DNA from: Nostoc cf. commune SO-36
Lineage (GTDB): Bacteria; Cyanobacteriota; Cyanobacteriia; Cyanobacteriales; Nostocaceae
Length of the DNA: 64,000 nucleotides
Assembly: GCF_023734775.1 (NCBI RefSeq)
Contig: NZ_AP025732.1
Coordinates: forward strand, 1-64,000
Direction: 5' to 3'
The notes beneath the pieces were generated by a model, which made no database searches, was not told the DNA's origin, and was given only the letters and a program-made list of their open reading frames with translations. The translations under genes and the position numbers were made by a program. Each line of letters opens with the position of its first letter. The stretch's first letter is position 1. Of the stretch, positions 8,372-16,275 are shown piece after piece.

Positions 8372-10057
8372 TTATTGAGGGGGGACTGAGGATTGGGGGT
8401 TGTGATTGATTATTGGTGTTTCTGGTTTTAGGCGGGATTGAGTGCGGCGGTTAGCCCAGTAAGTACCGCCGATAAAGCCTACAATGCTTAATACAGTTCC
8501 TCCCCCAAGCCCAACCCACCAAGGTAATGATGAGGGATTAGCAGTTACTTCTTTCTCCCCTGCCCCCTGCTTCTCTACTTTCCCCCCACCTCGCAGAGAT
8601 TGGGCGTAAAGTTGCGGTGCGCGTTGGGTGACAATCATATCTCCCTCAAATAAACCTGTTTTGACCTCAACCATGTCCCCAGAGGTTTGACCTAATGTAA
8701 CTTCAACTGGTTGATAAGTATTGCCATTTTGGATGTAGACAACTTTTTTATTATTAGCTTCTACCACAGCCGCGCTCTTAATCGCCAAGATAGCTGAGGA
8801 GCTTTGGTTTGTCAAAACTTCCAAGTCTGCAAACATTCCTGGTTTGAGTACACCACCAGGGTTATTGATTTCGGCTTTCACTGGTACAACCTGCGTCTCG
8901 CCTGTTACTACAGAATTAATTACCGCAATTCGCCCCGTAAAAGTCCGATTCGGAACTGAAGCAACTTTAACCCTAACTTGTTGTCCTGCTTTAATTTTGT
9001 CTAAATCTTTTTCATATATATTTGCTGTGGCAAAAACCTGATCATCATTAACAATCGTCATCAATTTACCACCTGCATCCTCAAAGGTTTGACCAAGGGT
9101 AACTTCTCTATCTGCAACCTTCCCAGAAATGGAAGATGTTACTGTCACCAATCCTTTGGCATTGCCACGAATTCCCAGTTGTTGCAGCCGAGTTTCATAC
9201 GTGCTGTTACTGAGAGTGATCCGGGATTTTGCTACGTTAACAGATGCCTGAGCGCGTTTAAGTTGATTTTCAGCTTCAATCACCTCTCGGCGGCTATTGG
9301 CTTTGCTAAGTTCAGCTTTAGCTTGTGCTAGTTGAGTTTGAGATTCGAGAGCATTACGCCGTGGTAAAGCACCTTGAGCAACTAATTCTTGATCTTTATC
9401 ATACTTTTCTTGGGAAAATGCCACTTGACTTTGGGCTTGGGCAATCTCTGCTGTGGTAATTTGTTGATAGCGATCGCGGTTTTGTTGCGCTAACTTAAAA
9501 TCAGCTAAGGCTTGTTGTAAATCAGCCTGTCCTTGAGCCAGTTTTTCTTGGGAGTTAACCCGTAGTTCTACCAAATCTGGGCTAGATAGTATAGCGACGG
9601 GTTGACCTTGTTTAACTAATGCACCAGGTTCTACCAATAACTCAACCACCTTCGCGCCTGCAATTGGTGTGGTGACTTCTACTTGTTTGCTAGGTAGAGT
9701 TTCAATTTGTCCTGTGGTTTTTATACCCATAGCTAAACGCTGGCTTTTTACTGGCTCAATTTTTATTCCCAGGCGTTGGGCAGTTTCAGCGTCAACTTGA
9801 ATAGAGCTAGTTGCTGGAGTGGTTTCACTTTCCTGGTGAAATTCATCTCCGTGTCCGGTATGAGCTACAACTACTACTGGGCTTGCCAATAATAGTAAGC
9901 CGACAAGTGTACCAGAAACACAACGCATGGTTAGAAGTGGTTGGAAACGCAGAGAGTTGGGCATCGTTATGAGAAAATCTGAAGTATGGGTGCAAAGGAA
10001 TTGCGATCGCAATTTTTGATAAACAAAACTAGCTTTGTCTTGGGGATTTTTCTGCAC
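8372..10057 (-). CDS. Membrane-fusion adaptor of the metal RND pump, CzcB/NrsB-like
   Basis: Periplasmic adaptor linking the RND pump to an outer-membrane channel. The open frame is 561 aa, but the likely start is ATG at 9964 (MPNSLRFQ..), giving about 530 aa with a normal signal segment (TLVGLLLLASPVVVVA). Just after the signal is the His/Asp-rich stretch HTGHGDEFH, a probable metal-binding site as in NrsB/CzcB proteins. Then come a lipoyl/barrel-sandwich half (GAKVVELLVEPGALVKQGQ), a long alpha-helical hairpin (about 165-290) and the second barrel. An unusual C-terminal transmembrane segment (WWVGLGGGTVLSIVGFIGG) is present. First gene of the operon; a direct-repeat operator lies at 10083-10101. 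Confidence 0.88.
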   Translation of the reverse strand: MQKNPQDKASFVYQKLRSQFLCTHTSDFLITMPNSLRFQPLLTMRCVSGTLVGLLLLASPVVVVAHTGHGDEFHQESETTPATSSIQVDAETAQRLGIKIEPVKSQRLAMGIKTTGQIETLPSKQVEVTTPIAGAKVVELLVEPGALVKQGQPVAILSSPDLVELRVNSQEKLAQGQADLQQALADFKLAQQNRDRYQQITTAEIAQAQSQVAFSQEKYDKDQELVAQGALPRRNALESQTQLAQAKAELSKANSRREVIEAENQLKRAQASVNVAKSRITLSNSTYETRLQQLGIRGNAKGLVTVTSSISGKVADREVTLGQTFEDAGGKLMTIVNDDQVFATANIYEKDLDKIKAGQQVRVKVASVPNRTFTGRIAVINSVVTGETQVVPVKAEINNPGGVLKPGMFADLEVLTNQSSSAILAIKSAAVVEANNKKVVYIQNGNTYQPVEVTLGQTSGDMVEVKTGLFEGDMIVTQRAPQLYAQSLRGGGKVEKQGAGEKEVTANPSSLPWWVGLGGGTVLSIVGFIGGTYWANRRTQSRLKPETPIINHNPQSSVPPQ

Positions 10058-10082
10058 CTTATACCCAGTCTTTCATCTCAAA

Positions 10083-10101
10083 ATGAAATTGGCATGAAAT
10101 T
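10083..10101. promoter_or_regulatory. Candidate response-regulator operator (direct repeat, 11-bp period)
   Basis: Two exact copies of ATGAAATT (10083-10090 and 10094-10101) spaced 11 bp apart, 26 bp upstream of the adaptor frame and about 120 bp upstream of its likely start. A further TTTCAT lies just before, at about 10073-10078. OmpR-family dimers bind direct repeats with one-turn spacing, so this is a reasonable site for the RppA-like regulator. No promoter was mapped. Confidence 0.45.
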
Positions 10102-10219
10102 AAGAGTAGACGTTCCAAACCACTTTGTTAACTTTAATTTTGAACATTTGCTGATGTCATAAGCATAATGTTAAAAGTGGCAAAGATGAGTTGTTGGTCA
10201 AAGCGATGGAGAAAAAGCA

Positions 10220-10381
10220 ATGGATCTGCAAAACCCAATTCAAATACAGCATAATTTACCGTCAGTGGAGAGCTTGATTGATCGTCATGTTGAACCTACA
10301 AGGTTTCAACCCAATGAGAATGGGCAAGTAGTAGTCTATGTTCATCAAGCCAATGACATGACAATATCATTCAACATATAA
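10220..10381 (+). CDS. Possible small ORF, 53 aa, unknown
   Basis: Open frame from ATG 10220 to TAA 10379-10381, encoding 53 aa (starts MDLQNPIQIQHNL, ends NDMTISFNI). It has a purine-rich stretch (GGAGAAAAAG) just upstream. Balanced amino-acid content and no recognisable domain. It lies in the 416-bp spacer between the metal operon and the hypothetical gene at 10474. Could be a chance frame. Confidence 0.3.
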   Translation: MDLQNPIQIQHNLPSVESLIDRHVEPTRFQPNENGQVVVYVHQANDMTISFNI

Positions 10382-10473
10382 CTTTAAGAAAATTTGAAAC
10401 AGTATTACGGAATTGAAATAATATCCCTTGAAGTCATAAGCGTCATCATACAAATTTTTGTAAAAGTAAAAAT

Positions 10474-10941
10474 ATGTCTAATACTGATTTAGAAAGGCTT
10501 CTTTACACTGTCAAAGCAGATTTTCAAACTGAGGCTGCTAATATTGCAGCTTTAGCCTTTCCTCAGACGGAATTCCGATTATTGGCAAGGATAATTGGCA
10601 GTACTCATGCAGGTTTAGTTCTGCCTAAAAACCAGTTTAAATTATTGCCCTCAAAAATCGGTAATTATAATTTGACTATAAATTTTAAAAGTCAAAACCA
10701 TGCTTTGGAGAATTTTCAAGTAAATTTTTTCCCCAAAATCAATACTTTGACTTTATTAGCCTATTACAAAGATGGTACGGCTAATCTACGTTATCAACCA
10801 GATAATAATTATAATTGGTTCAATGCCAGAGGATATGAAATAACTCGTCCTGATTCCATTGGAGAAAAGTTTGAGCTTTTAGCACGGGAGTTTTACCCGT
10901 TTTTTGAAGAATTTTTTCTGGAGCAATTAAACCACTCTTAA
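10474..10941 (+). CDS. Hypothetical protein, 155 aa
   Basis: I do not recognise this family. 155 aa, no signal peptide or membrane segment, mixed alpha/beta composition with an aromatic C-terminal third (EFYPFFEEFFLEQL). Probably cytoplasmic. The start ATG at 10474 follows an A-rich stretch without a strong Shine-Dalgarno. It converges with the caspase-FGE gene, whose stop lies 62 bp beyond. The frame is long, intact and has normal Nostoc codon use, so it is probably a real gene. Confidence 0.65.
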   Translation: MSNTDLERLLYTVKADFQTEAANIAALAFPQTEFRLLARIIGSTHAGLVLPKNQFKLLPSKIGNYNLTINFKSQNHALENFQVNFFPKINTLTLLAYYKDGTANLRYQPDNNYNWFNARGYEITRPDSIGEKFELLAREFYPFFEEFFLEQLNHS

Positions 10942-11003
10942 AAAATATGTTATTCGTACTCTCAAGAGCTAAGATTGCAAAAGGGTAAGAGCGTAAAGGG
11001 CTA

Positions 11004-13097
11004 CTAAGTCTTGAGACTAGCAGCAACCACAACCCGGAAACCCACAAGGTTGCTCCTATTGTCACGTTTGTAAGAACTGCGAACCGCAGAACGGCAGTAC
11101 CCCGGATCGTTGCGCCACGAACCACCACGCAGCAGCCGCTTATCATTTCTACTCATCCAAGGGCTACCGTCTGGTGGCGCGCCATTATAATTTTCGTGCC
11201 AAGCATCTTGACACCATTCCCATATATTGCCATGCATATTAGATAAACCAAAGGAGTTTGGTGGAAATTTTCCGACATCTATTGTTTGCTCACGATATTC
11301 TCCCTTTGTCCCAGCACCATAAGTATAGTTACCGTTATAATTTGCTAAGTCAGTCGTAATTGTCTCACCAAAATAAAATGGGGTGGTAGTTCCCGCACGA
11401 CAGGCATATTCCCACTCTGCCTCACTAGGCAAGCGATAGATTTTCCCAGTCTTGTGAGATAATCTGGCACAAAATTCAATTGCATTATCCCAAGACACGC
11501 CCTCAACAGGTAGATTAAGATTAGCGTCTATGAATTTGGATGGTTGGGGCTTTTCTAAATCAATATTTACCTTTTCCAGCGCCGTTACAACTGCCCATTG
11601 GCTTTGTGTAACTGGAAATTTACCCATAAAAAAAGGTTGAACAGTAACAGTGTGCTGGGGGCCTTCAGAATCGCGTCGTTCTGGCTCACTTTCTGGGGAA
11701 CCCATCAAGAATTTCCCACCAGGAATTGCAACCATTTCTATAAATACGCCATAACCCAAATTTTCTAAGAAAAACTCCGCTTGTGTGCGATCGCGGTTAA
11801 TTTCACAGGTTTTTCCTAAGCCAAACAATCCTGATTTTACAGTTATAGTAGCAGTCTCGAACTCAAACGGCTGAGTTTGAATACCTAAAAAAGATAGCGG
11901 TTGAAAAACATTTTTAGATAATTCACTCTCTGGTTTTTCCTTTAATCCGGTTTGCTGTCTTTGATATTCGGCTCTTTGTTGTTGGCGTATTCTTTCTATT
12001 TCCTGCTGCTGGCGCTCATATTCTGCTTGTTTTGGCGCAAGCACTCGCTGTTTTATTGAGGCAATATCCTCATCCCTCAGTCCTAGATGTTGTTGATATT
12101 CTTCCAACTCCTCCTCATTAAAAGGATATTCTTCATTGACTGCACGAATTAGCGCCGCTTCATACTGAACTCGTTTACGCTCATACTCCCGATATGGTTG
12201 CAGAACTTCTTCTCGAATTGCCTTTGCTTCATTTTCAGTTAGTCCCCAATCAATCCGCTTAGATTCCAGTATTTCTAAAGCAAAGACAGAAAACTTACCC
12301 TTACCCGACTTAACACGACTTTCCACTTCCTGGCGATAGTTCAGTTTAGGATCATCTTTGGGCGACTTTGCCAGAAAAATCCTATAACCTTGCTTAACGG
12401 GATAAAATTCTGGTGTCATTGTTGGAGATACTTCTCGAACTTTGCTGCTGGCATACCCATGCAACTCATCCACCGATATCAAACCATCCCCGTCTTGATC
12501 TGCTGCGCCATTCTCAATACCCTCAACTAGATAGTGAGTATAAATTGAAAGTTCAAAACCTTCTTGCTCAAATGCAAACTGTGTCGAAGTCGAAGCCGTA
12601 AGAATTGCCCGTCCTTCACCTCCTAAATGTTGTTCTAGGTTGATAGTGCCGCTATCTTTAGCTGTCAAACCTTTGGCAAAAGCTGCACCAAAGCAGCAGT
12701 CTAAAATTACAACCATTCGCTTTGACTTGCTTGCGTTCATCCAACGATGTACTTCTCTGGCTGCTACAGCCGAGGTTGGTACTAATTTTCCTTGCTGATC
12801 TTTACGGGTTTGGCGAGTTGAGAAGTAAAATTCACCGCCACTATCAGTTATGCCATGACCAGAAAAATACAGCAGCAAGACATCATCCTGATTACGATTG
12901 ATACTATATAAGTCATAAATTTTATCTTCCATTTCCTGCCGTAAGGGATTTTTTAGCACCTCGGCCTTGGCAAAGCTACCCATTTCTGGGTTCAGCAACA
13001 CTTGGCTCATAGCCTCGACGTCTTTGATAGCACTTGGTAGCGGGTTTAACCCCTGCTCATACTCACTAACCCCAATTAGTAATGCTACTTTTGCCAT
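11004..13097 (-). CDS. Caspase-like protease fused to FGE/C-type-lectin-fold domain
   Basis: 697 aa. Residues 1-245 form a peptidase C14 (caspase/metacaspase) domain with catalytic His81 (YFSGHG) and Cys135 (ILDCCFGAAF), ending in an acidic loop DQDGDGLISVDEL. Residues about 250-380 are charged helices with two related units (RIDWGLTENEAKAIREEVL and HLGLRDEDIASIKQRVL), likely a linker. Residues about 440-697 are an FGE-sulfatase domain (MVAIPGGKFLMGSPESE, RLPSEAEWEYACRAGT, MHGNIWEWCQD, LRGGSWRND, GFRVV). The last 40 residues resemble variable regions of retroelement target proteins. It lies 10 bp downstream of an EACC1-like gene, an association described for predicted immunity/conflict systems. 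The fold calls are firm; the defence role is inference. Confidence 0.88.
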   Translation of the reverse strand: MAKVALLIGVSEYEQGLNPLPSAIKDVEAMSQVLLNPEMGSFAKAEVLKNPLRQEMEDKIYDLYSINRNQDDVLLLYFSGHGITDSGGEFYFSTRQTRKDQQGKLVPTSAVAAREVHRWMNASKSKRMVVILDCCFGAAFAKGLTAKDSGTINLEQHLGGEGRAILTASTSTQFAFEQEGFELSIYTHYLVEGIENGAADQDGDGLISVDELHGYASSKVREVSPTMTPEFYPVKQGYRIFLAKSPKDDPKLNYRQEVESRVKSGKGKFSVFALEILESKRIDWGLTENEAKAIREEVLQPYREYERKRVQYEAALIRAVNEEYPFNEEELEEYQQHLGLRDEDIASIKQRVLAPKQAEYERQQQEIERIRQQQRAEYQRQQTGLKEKPESELSKNVFQPLSFLGIQTQPFEFETATITVKSGLFGLGKTCEINRDRTQAEFFLENLGYGVFIEMVAIPGGKFLMGSPESEPERRDSEGPQHTVTVQPFFMGKFPVTQSQWAVVTALEKVNIDLEKPQPSKFIDANLNLPVEGVSWDNAIEFCARLSHKTGKIYRLPSEAEWEYACRAGTTTPFYFGETITTDLANYNGNYTYGAGTKGEYREQTIDVGKFPPNSFGLSNMHGNIWEWCQDAWHENYNGAPPDGSPWMSRNDKRLLRGGSWRNDPGYCRSAVRSSYKRDNRSNLVGFRVVVAASLKT
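11010..11130 (-). other. Putative variable region (VR) of a DGR-type target
   Basis: The 3' end of the caspase-FGE gene encodes LRGGSWRNDPGYCRSAVRS and, after a KRDNRSN stretch, GFRVVVAAS. In diversity-generating retroelement targets this part of the FGE/CLec fold is the mutagenised surface and is bounded by a conserved GFRVV end. The block is GC-richer than the rest of the gene and has AAC, AAT, GAC, TAC and AGC codons at positions that vary in other proteins. No template repeat or reverse transcriptase is in the window, so diversification would have to be in trans or be lost. Confidence 0.4.
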
Positions 13098-13107
13098 GTT
13101 AGCTGTC

Positions 13108-13497
13108 TTATATATCTTTGATATTTTTCATAAAATCTTCAGCTTGCCGTCTGGCAAATGCAAACTCTTCCTGATTGCTAGCTTTTACTTTGAGTTTCTT
13201 GCCATTGATTTCTACTTCAATTTCAATAGTTTTTCCAGTAAGTCTAGTACTTAAAAACTCGAACAAAGGCTTGATGAGAGATGGATTGCCCACTGCTTTT
13301 AATGTGGCCAACAAGAAACCCCCTAAAGCTTTGGAACCTTGGGGGACTTCTGTAACTGCCACTAAATCTGCATCTTCTACTCCATCCACCTCTTTAACCT
13401 GGGGGAGCAAATTCTGTACTTCTGCTTGCAACTCCTCTTCGTCTAAACCCAGTTCAGTTACGGAAATAGTCACCTGAACAGTAGATGTGGTTGCCAT
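13108..13497 (-). CDS. Effector-associated constant component EACC1-like protein
   Basis: 129 aa. The N-terminal half is acidic (TELGLDEEELQAEVQNLLPQ), and the C-terminal part has the conserved LGGFLLATLKAVG segment followed by TGKTIEIEVEINGKKLKVKAS, which I associate with the EACC1 family. That family was described computationally as a constant partner of proteases, caspases and other effectors in predicted conflict systems. It lies directly upstream of the caspase-FGE gene with a 10-bp gap, so the two are almost certainly co-transcribed. No catalytic residues; presumed adaptor or sensor subunit. Family assignment from memory of the motif, moderately sure. Confidence 0.65.
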   Translation of the reverse strand: MATTSTVQVTISVTELGLDEEELQAEVQNLLPQVKEVDGVEDADLVAVTEVPQGSKALGGFLLATLKAVGNPSLIKPLFEFLSTRLTGKTIEIEVEINGKKLKVKASNQEEFAFARRQAEDFMKNIKDI

Positions 13498-13613
13498 TAT
13501 GAAGCATCTCGATGGTTATTAACAATATCTCTGATAGATTCTACTATTTTTTAGTTTATAGATAAAGTAGGTGGGCGAATAGAATTGCGACTACACAGAC
13601 AAAACCCGCCTTT

Positions 13614-13680
13614 GGGACTTCCAACTAAAAAAATATTCTATTGCGGTGTAAGCAGGGGGGCAAGGAGCAGGGGGCGGGGG
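13614..13680. repeat. Dispersed repeat, copy 1
   Basis: GGGACTTCCAACTAAAAAAA (13614-13633) followed by a G-rich GCAGGGGG tract (to about 13680). The same arrangement recurs at 28268-28337 with an identical first 20 bp. Intergenic in both places and without coding potential, so a dispersed Nostoc repeat. Confidence 0.65.
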
Positions 13681-13710
13681 GTAGGCTGTTGACTTTGATG
13701 AAATTTGCCT

Positions 13711-13814
13711 CGTTCCCAGTCGGAGACTGGGAATGCCCGTCGTTGAGGCTCCGCCTCCTTTGCTGGCGGCAGAGCCGCCAAGAGCAGCATTTCCAGCCTC
13801 TAGGCTGGAAACGA
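13711..13814. repeat. Four-hairpin palindromic repeat element
   Basis: A 104-bp non-coding block of four successive hairpins: TTCCCAGTC/GACTGGGAA (13713-13733), GAGG/CCTC (13745-13757), GGCGGC/GCCGCC (13765-13779) and TTTCCAGCC/GGCTGGAAA (13790-13811). The outer hairpins are related to each other (CGTTCCCAGTC.. and ..GGCTGGAAACGAG). This is the GC-rich REP/MITE-like class scattered through heterocystous cyanobacterial genomes. It may fold in RNA; no gene is seen. Confidence 0.7.
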
Positions 13815-13960
13815 GATTTGAAAAGGTTTTTTGCTTAAGTTGACACCAATGAAGGCATTGCGATCGCATCTCCAAAACTTTAGTCAATTTTACTTAGACT
13901 ATTTTTAGATTCAAGTAGCAAATTATTTTATAAGCTCATTACAACAATTGCTGCAATGAT

Positions 13961-14310
13961 TTAAGCGTTTCTTAGACATGGAACAATATTTGTTAGAAAG
14001 CATTAAACAATTGCTACAACTACTTATACCTTTGCAAGAAATGCTTAAACGTTTCTTATACATGGACTAGCATTTGTTGCAAAGTATTAAACAATTGCTA
14101 CAACTACTTATACCTTTGCAAGAAATGCTTAAACGTTTCTTATACATGGACTAGCATTTGTTGCAAAGTATTAAACAATTGCTACAACTACTTATATGTT
14201 TGCAACAAATGCTTAAACGTTTCTTATACATGGACTAGCATTTGCTGCAAAGTATTAAACAATTGCTACAACTACTTATACTTTTGCAATAGATGCTTAA
14301 GTTTTTCTTA
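13961..14310. repeat. 84-bp tandem repeat array, about 4 copies
   Basis: Units beginning TTAAGCG/TTAAACG start at 13961, 14045, 14129, 14213 and (partial, diverged) 14297, exactly 84 bp apart. The middle units differ by only a few bases; the ends are more diverged, as in an array growing from the centre. Each unit has the imperfect palindrome AGAAATGCTTAAACGTTTCT across the unit boundary and TTTGTTGCAAAG inside. Stops occur in all frames, so it is non-coding. No unique spacers, so not CRISPR. AT-rich; function unknown. Confidence 0.85.
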
Positions 14311-14417
14311 TAAATCAAGCAATATTGGCTGAGTAACCTGTTCCTCAAGAGGAAAAATGGCGCTACACAGTTGAAGGCGCGAAAAAAGCGGATGGAGATA
14401 TTAAGCAAAAAAACTTA

Positions 14418-15035
14418 CTAACTACAATAAGCCAGACTACTCAATCTAGGAGTATTTACTAAGTCTCTATTGGCTATCCAACCATTACCGGATAACTCTC
14501 CAGGGAAACTTCTGGAAAGGTCAATTTCTACCCAAATATAATTTTCAGATTTGTATGACTTAACTACATTACCTGTAACTAAGTTCACATACACAATTGC
14601 GCCTGGATAAAGTGTTGTAATATAATCTCCTTTTATACTTGGTTGGCGACGTAAAGTTTCAGGTTGTACAATTCGCCGACATGCACTGCCAATAGTAGGT
14701 CTACTCAACAGGGTTGGAGGGTTGCTATTCGTCTGACAATATCTCAGCACAGCAGTTTGAATAAACCCTGAAGTCGGAGATTGAATTCTGACAAATTTAT
14801 CTCCACTAACTGGTATATATGCTAAATTAATCCTTGTTTTTGCCGACAATATTCTGATAGCATTGGATGATGTTGAAGGATCTTTAAAAATCGGAGTGTC
14901 TACTTTAGTCGCACGACAACTCGACTGTGAAACATTGGCAGGAGCCTGTGCGATTTGAGCAAATACAGGTACACTCAGAGCAAATGTAGCAATCTTTCCT
15001 AAAGTAAAAATATACAATAACTTCTGAAATTCCAC
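14418..15035 (-). CDS. Secreted SH3b-domain protein
   Basis: 205 aa with an N-terminal signal peptide (hydrophobic about 6-24, cleavage near VFAQ). Two bacterial SH3-like repeats follow: about 40-100 (TPIFKDPSTSSNAIRILSA, FVRIQSPTSGFIQTAVLRYC) and about 115-200 (ETLRRQPSIKGDYITTLYPG, GNGWIANRDLV). Four cysteines outside the signal region could pair. SH3b domains usually bind peptidoglycan or peptides, so a periplasmic or wall-associated role is likely; the specific function is unknown. Single gene; the 84-bp array lies downstream. Confidence 0.75.
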   Translation of the reverse strand: MEFQKLLYIFTLGKIATFALSVPVFAQIAQAPANVSQSSCRATKVDTPIFKDPSTSSNAIRILSAKTRINLAYIPVSGDKFVRIQSPTSGFIQTAVLRYCQTNSNPPTLLSRPTIGSACRRIVQPETLRRQPSIKGDYITTLYPGAIVYVNLVTGNVVKSYKSENYIWVEIDLSRSFPGELSGNGWIANRDLVNTPRLSSLAYCS

Positions 15036-15190
15036 GTTTTTACCTCAATATCAATTATGAAAAACTCTACATTAGTTCGGAAATTATAAACTCTGACGTT
15101 AAAAAAGCCTACAAAAATTGCTTTTAATCAGTAGACTACCATATAATGACTTATTATCACTAATTACAAACTACGCCCAATCCCTTAATT

Positions 15191-15940
15191 ATGAATCAAT
15201 CCAATAAGACTGGAATAGTTGAACAGTTTGTTAATACATTGATGGGAGTAAAAAATTTTAATCAACAACAGTCTCCAAATACATCAATAGCTAATACAAA
15301 AGAACTAGATATTAGAGCAGTTTTAGTTTATACACTAGGAACCATCCTACAAATACTAGTTATGATTCTCGTGTTGCTGGGAATGGAAAAATTAGTAATG
15401 TTAATTGATAATAATTCTTCTTTTCCCATTTGGTTTAGCACTTTATTTACTGGATTATTCTTTGCTATCTTAAGTATTCGGTCACGAATTTTTTCTCTTT
15501 TAGATAATACCCGCTCTCGTCAAACTTATGACCAAGTAATCAGACCAAGATGGTCTCCTCCACCTTTAGCATTTCCCATAGTTTGGATGATAATTGCCGT
15601 TTTACGGGTAATTTCTTCTGTATTGGTTTGGCAGCAAATGAATCACCAATTTTTAGTGCTGCCTTTAATTTTATTTGTGGTACATCTGGCTTTAGGGGAT
15701 ACTTGGAATACGATTTTTACTGTAGAACGGAGATTAGGTGCTGCTGTACCTGTAGTTATTTTAGGCCTTTGGTTCTCTGCTTTAGTAGTCACAGCAGTTT
15801 ATTGGCAAACTAATTCTGTGGCAGGAATGACTTTATCATTTTCTTGTGTGTGGCTAACTGTAGCTGCTGTATTAGTATTTAGAATTTGGCAACTAAATGG
15901 ATCTGAGCCATTGTATCCTTTAAAAATTAATAGCTACTGA
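15191..15940 (+). CDS. TspO/MBR-family-like membrane protein
   Basis: 249-aa integral membrane protein. Two N-terminal membrane segments (about 50-70 and 78-96) precede a five-helix TspO-like region beginning with the family-typical RPRWSPPPLAFPIVW and containing LGDTWNTIFTVERRLG (compare the W-N-x-x-F motif of TspO). TspO proteins bind tetrapyrroles and take part in stress and porphyrin signalling. It is longer than the classic 160-aa TspO, with an extra N-terminal pair of helices. Monocistronic, divergent from the SH3b gene (155 bp apart). Family assignment fairly sure; ligand unknown. Confidence 0.75.
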   Translation: MNQSNKTGIVEQFVNTLMGVKNFNQQQSPNTSIANTKELDIRAVLVYTLGTILQILVMILVLLGMEKLVMLIDNNSSFPIWFSTLFTGLFFAILSIRSRIFSLLDNTRSRQTYDQVIRPRWSPPPLAFPIVWMIIAVLRVISSVLVWQQMNHQFLVLPLILFVVHLALGDTWNTIFTVERRLGAAVPVVILGLWFSALVVTAVYWQTNSVAGMTLSFSCVWLTVAAVLVFRIWQLNGSEPLYPLKINSY

Positions 15941-16275
15941 GAAATAAATATTCAATATTTACCTGGGAATGAAAGCTAGGAAAAATATCAATTGACTTTT
16001 AAGTGCCGCATTTAAGATACATAAAAAAAGGTAGAGCAATTAACAATCTTATAGTTTGTTAAAATATTAAATCCAAGACTTAATTAATGCCAAAAAAGCT
16101 ATATAAACCACGTCTATCTTGAAACCTGTAGTTCTTCTCTGATGAAAAGGATTTGCCCTTATCCCCCAACCTATCCCCCATATCTGGGAGAAGGGGAGCT
16201 AGAATTTCAAAGTCCCTCTCCCATATATGGGAGAGGGATTTAGGGTGAGGGCGAAAACTATGGTTCTCAACTTAG
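15941..16275. repeat. Spacer with a perfect 24-bp palindrome repeat
   Basis: Non-coding 335-bp spacer between the TspO-like and MATE genes. It contains the perfect palindrome 16214-16237 (arms CCCTCTCCCATA/TATGGGAGAGGG) embedded in a longer imperfect inverted repeat (about 16155-16252, GCCCTTATCCCCC against TTAGGGTGAGGGC). This is a common dispersed hairpin of cyanobacteria. The rest is AT-rich with nothing recognisable. Confidence 0.65.

Noticed and set aside
11004..13497. Complete diversity-generating retroelement
   Set aside because: No reverse transcriptase, accessory protein or template repeat in the window; only the variable-region-like end is seen.
13961..14310. Possible CRISPR array
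   Set aside because: The whole 84-bp unit repeats without unique spacers, and no cas genes are present.
14337..14410. Short plus-strand reading (EEKWRYTVEGAKKADGD..)
   Set aside because: Looks protein-like, but has no start codon context and no recognised family; too short to support as a gene remnant.
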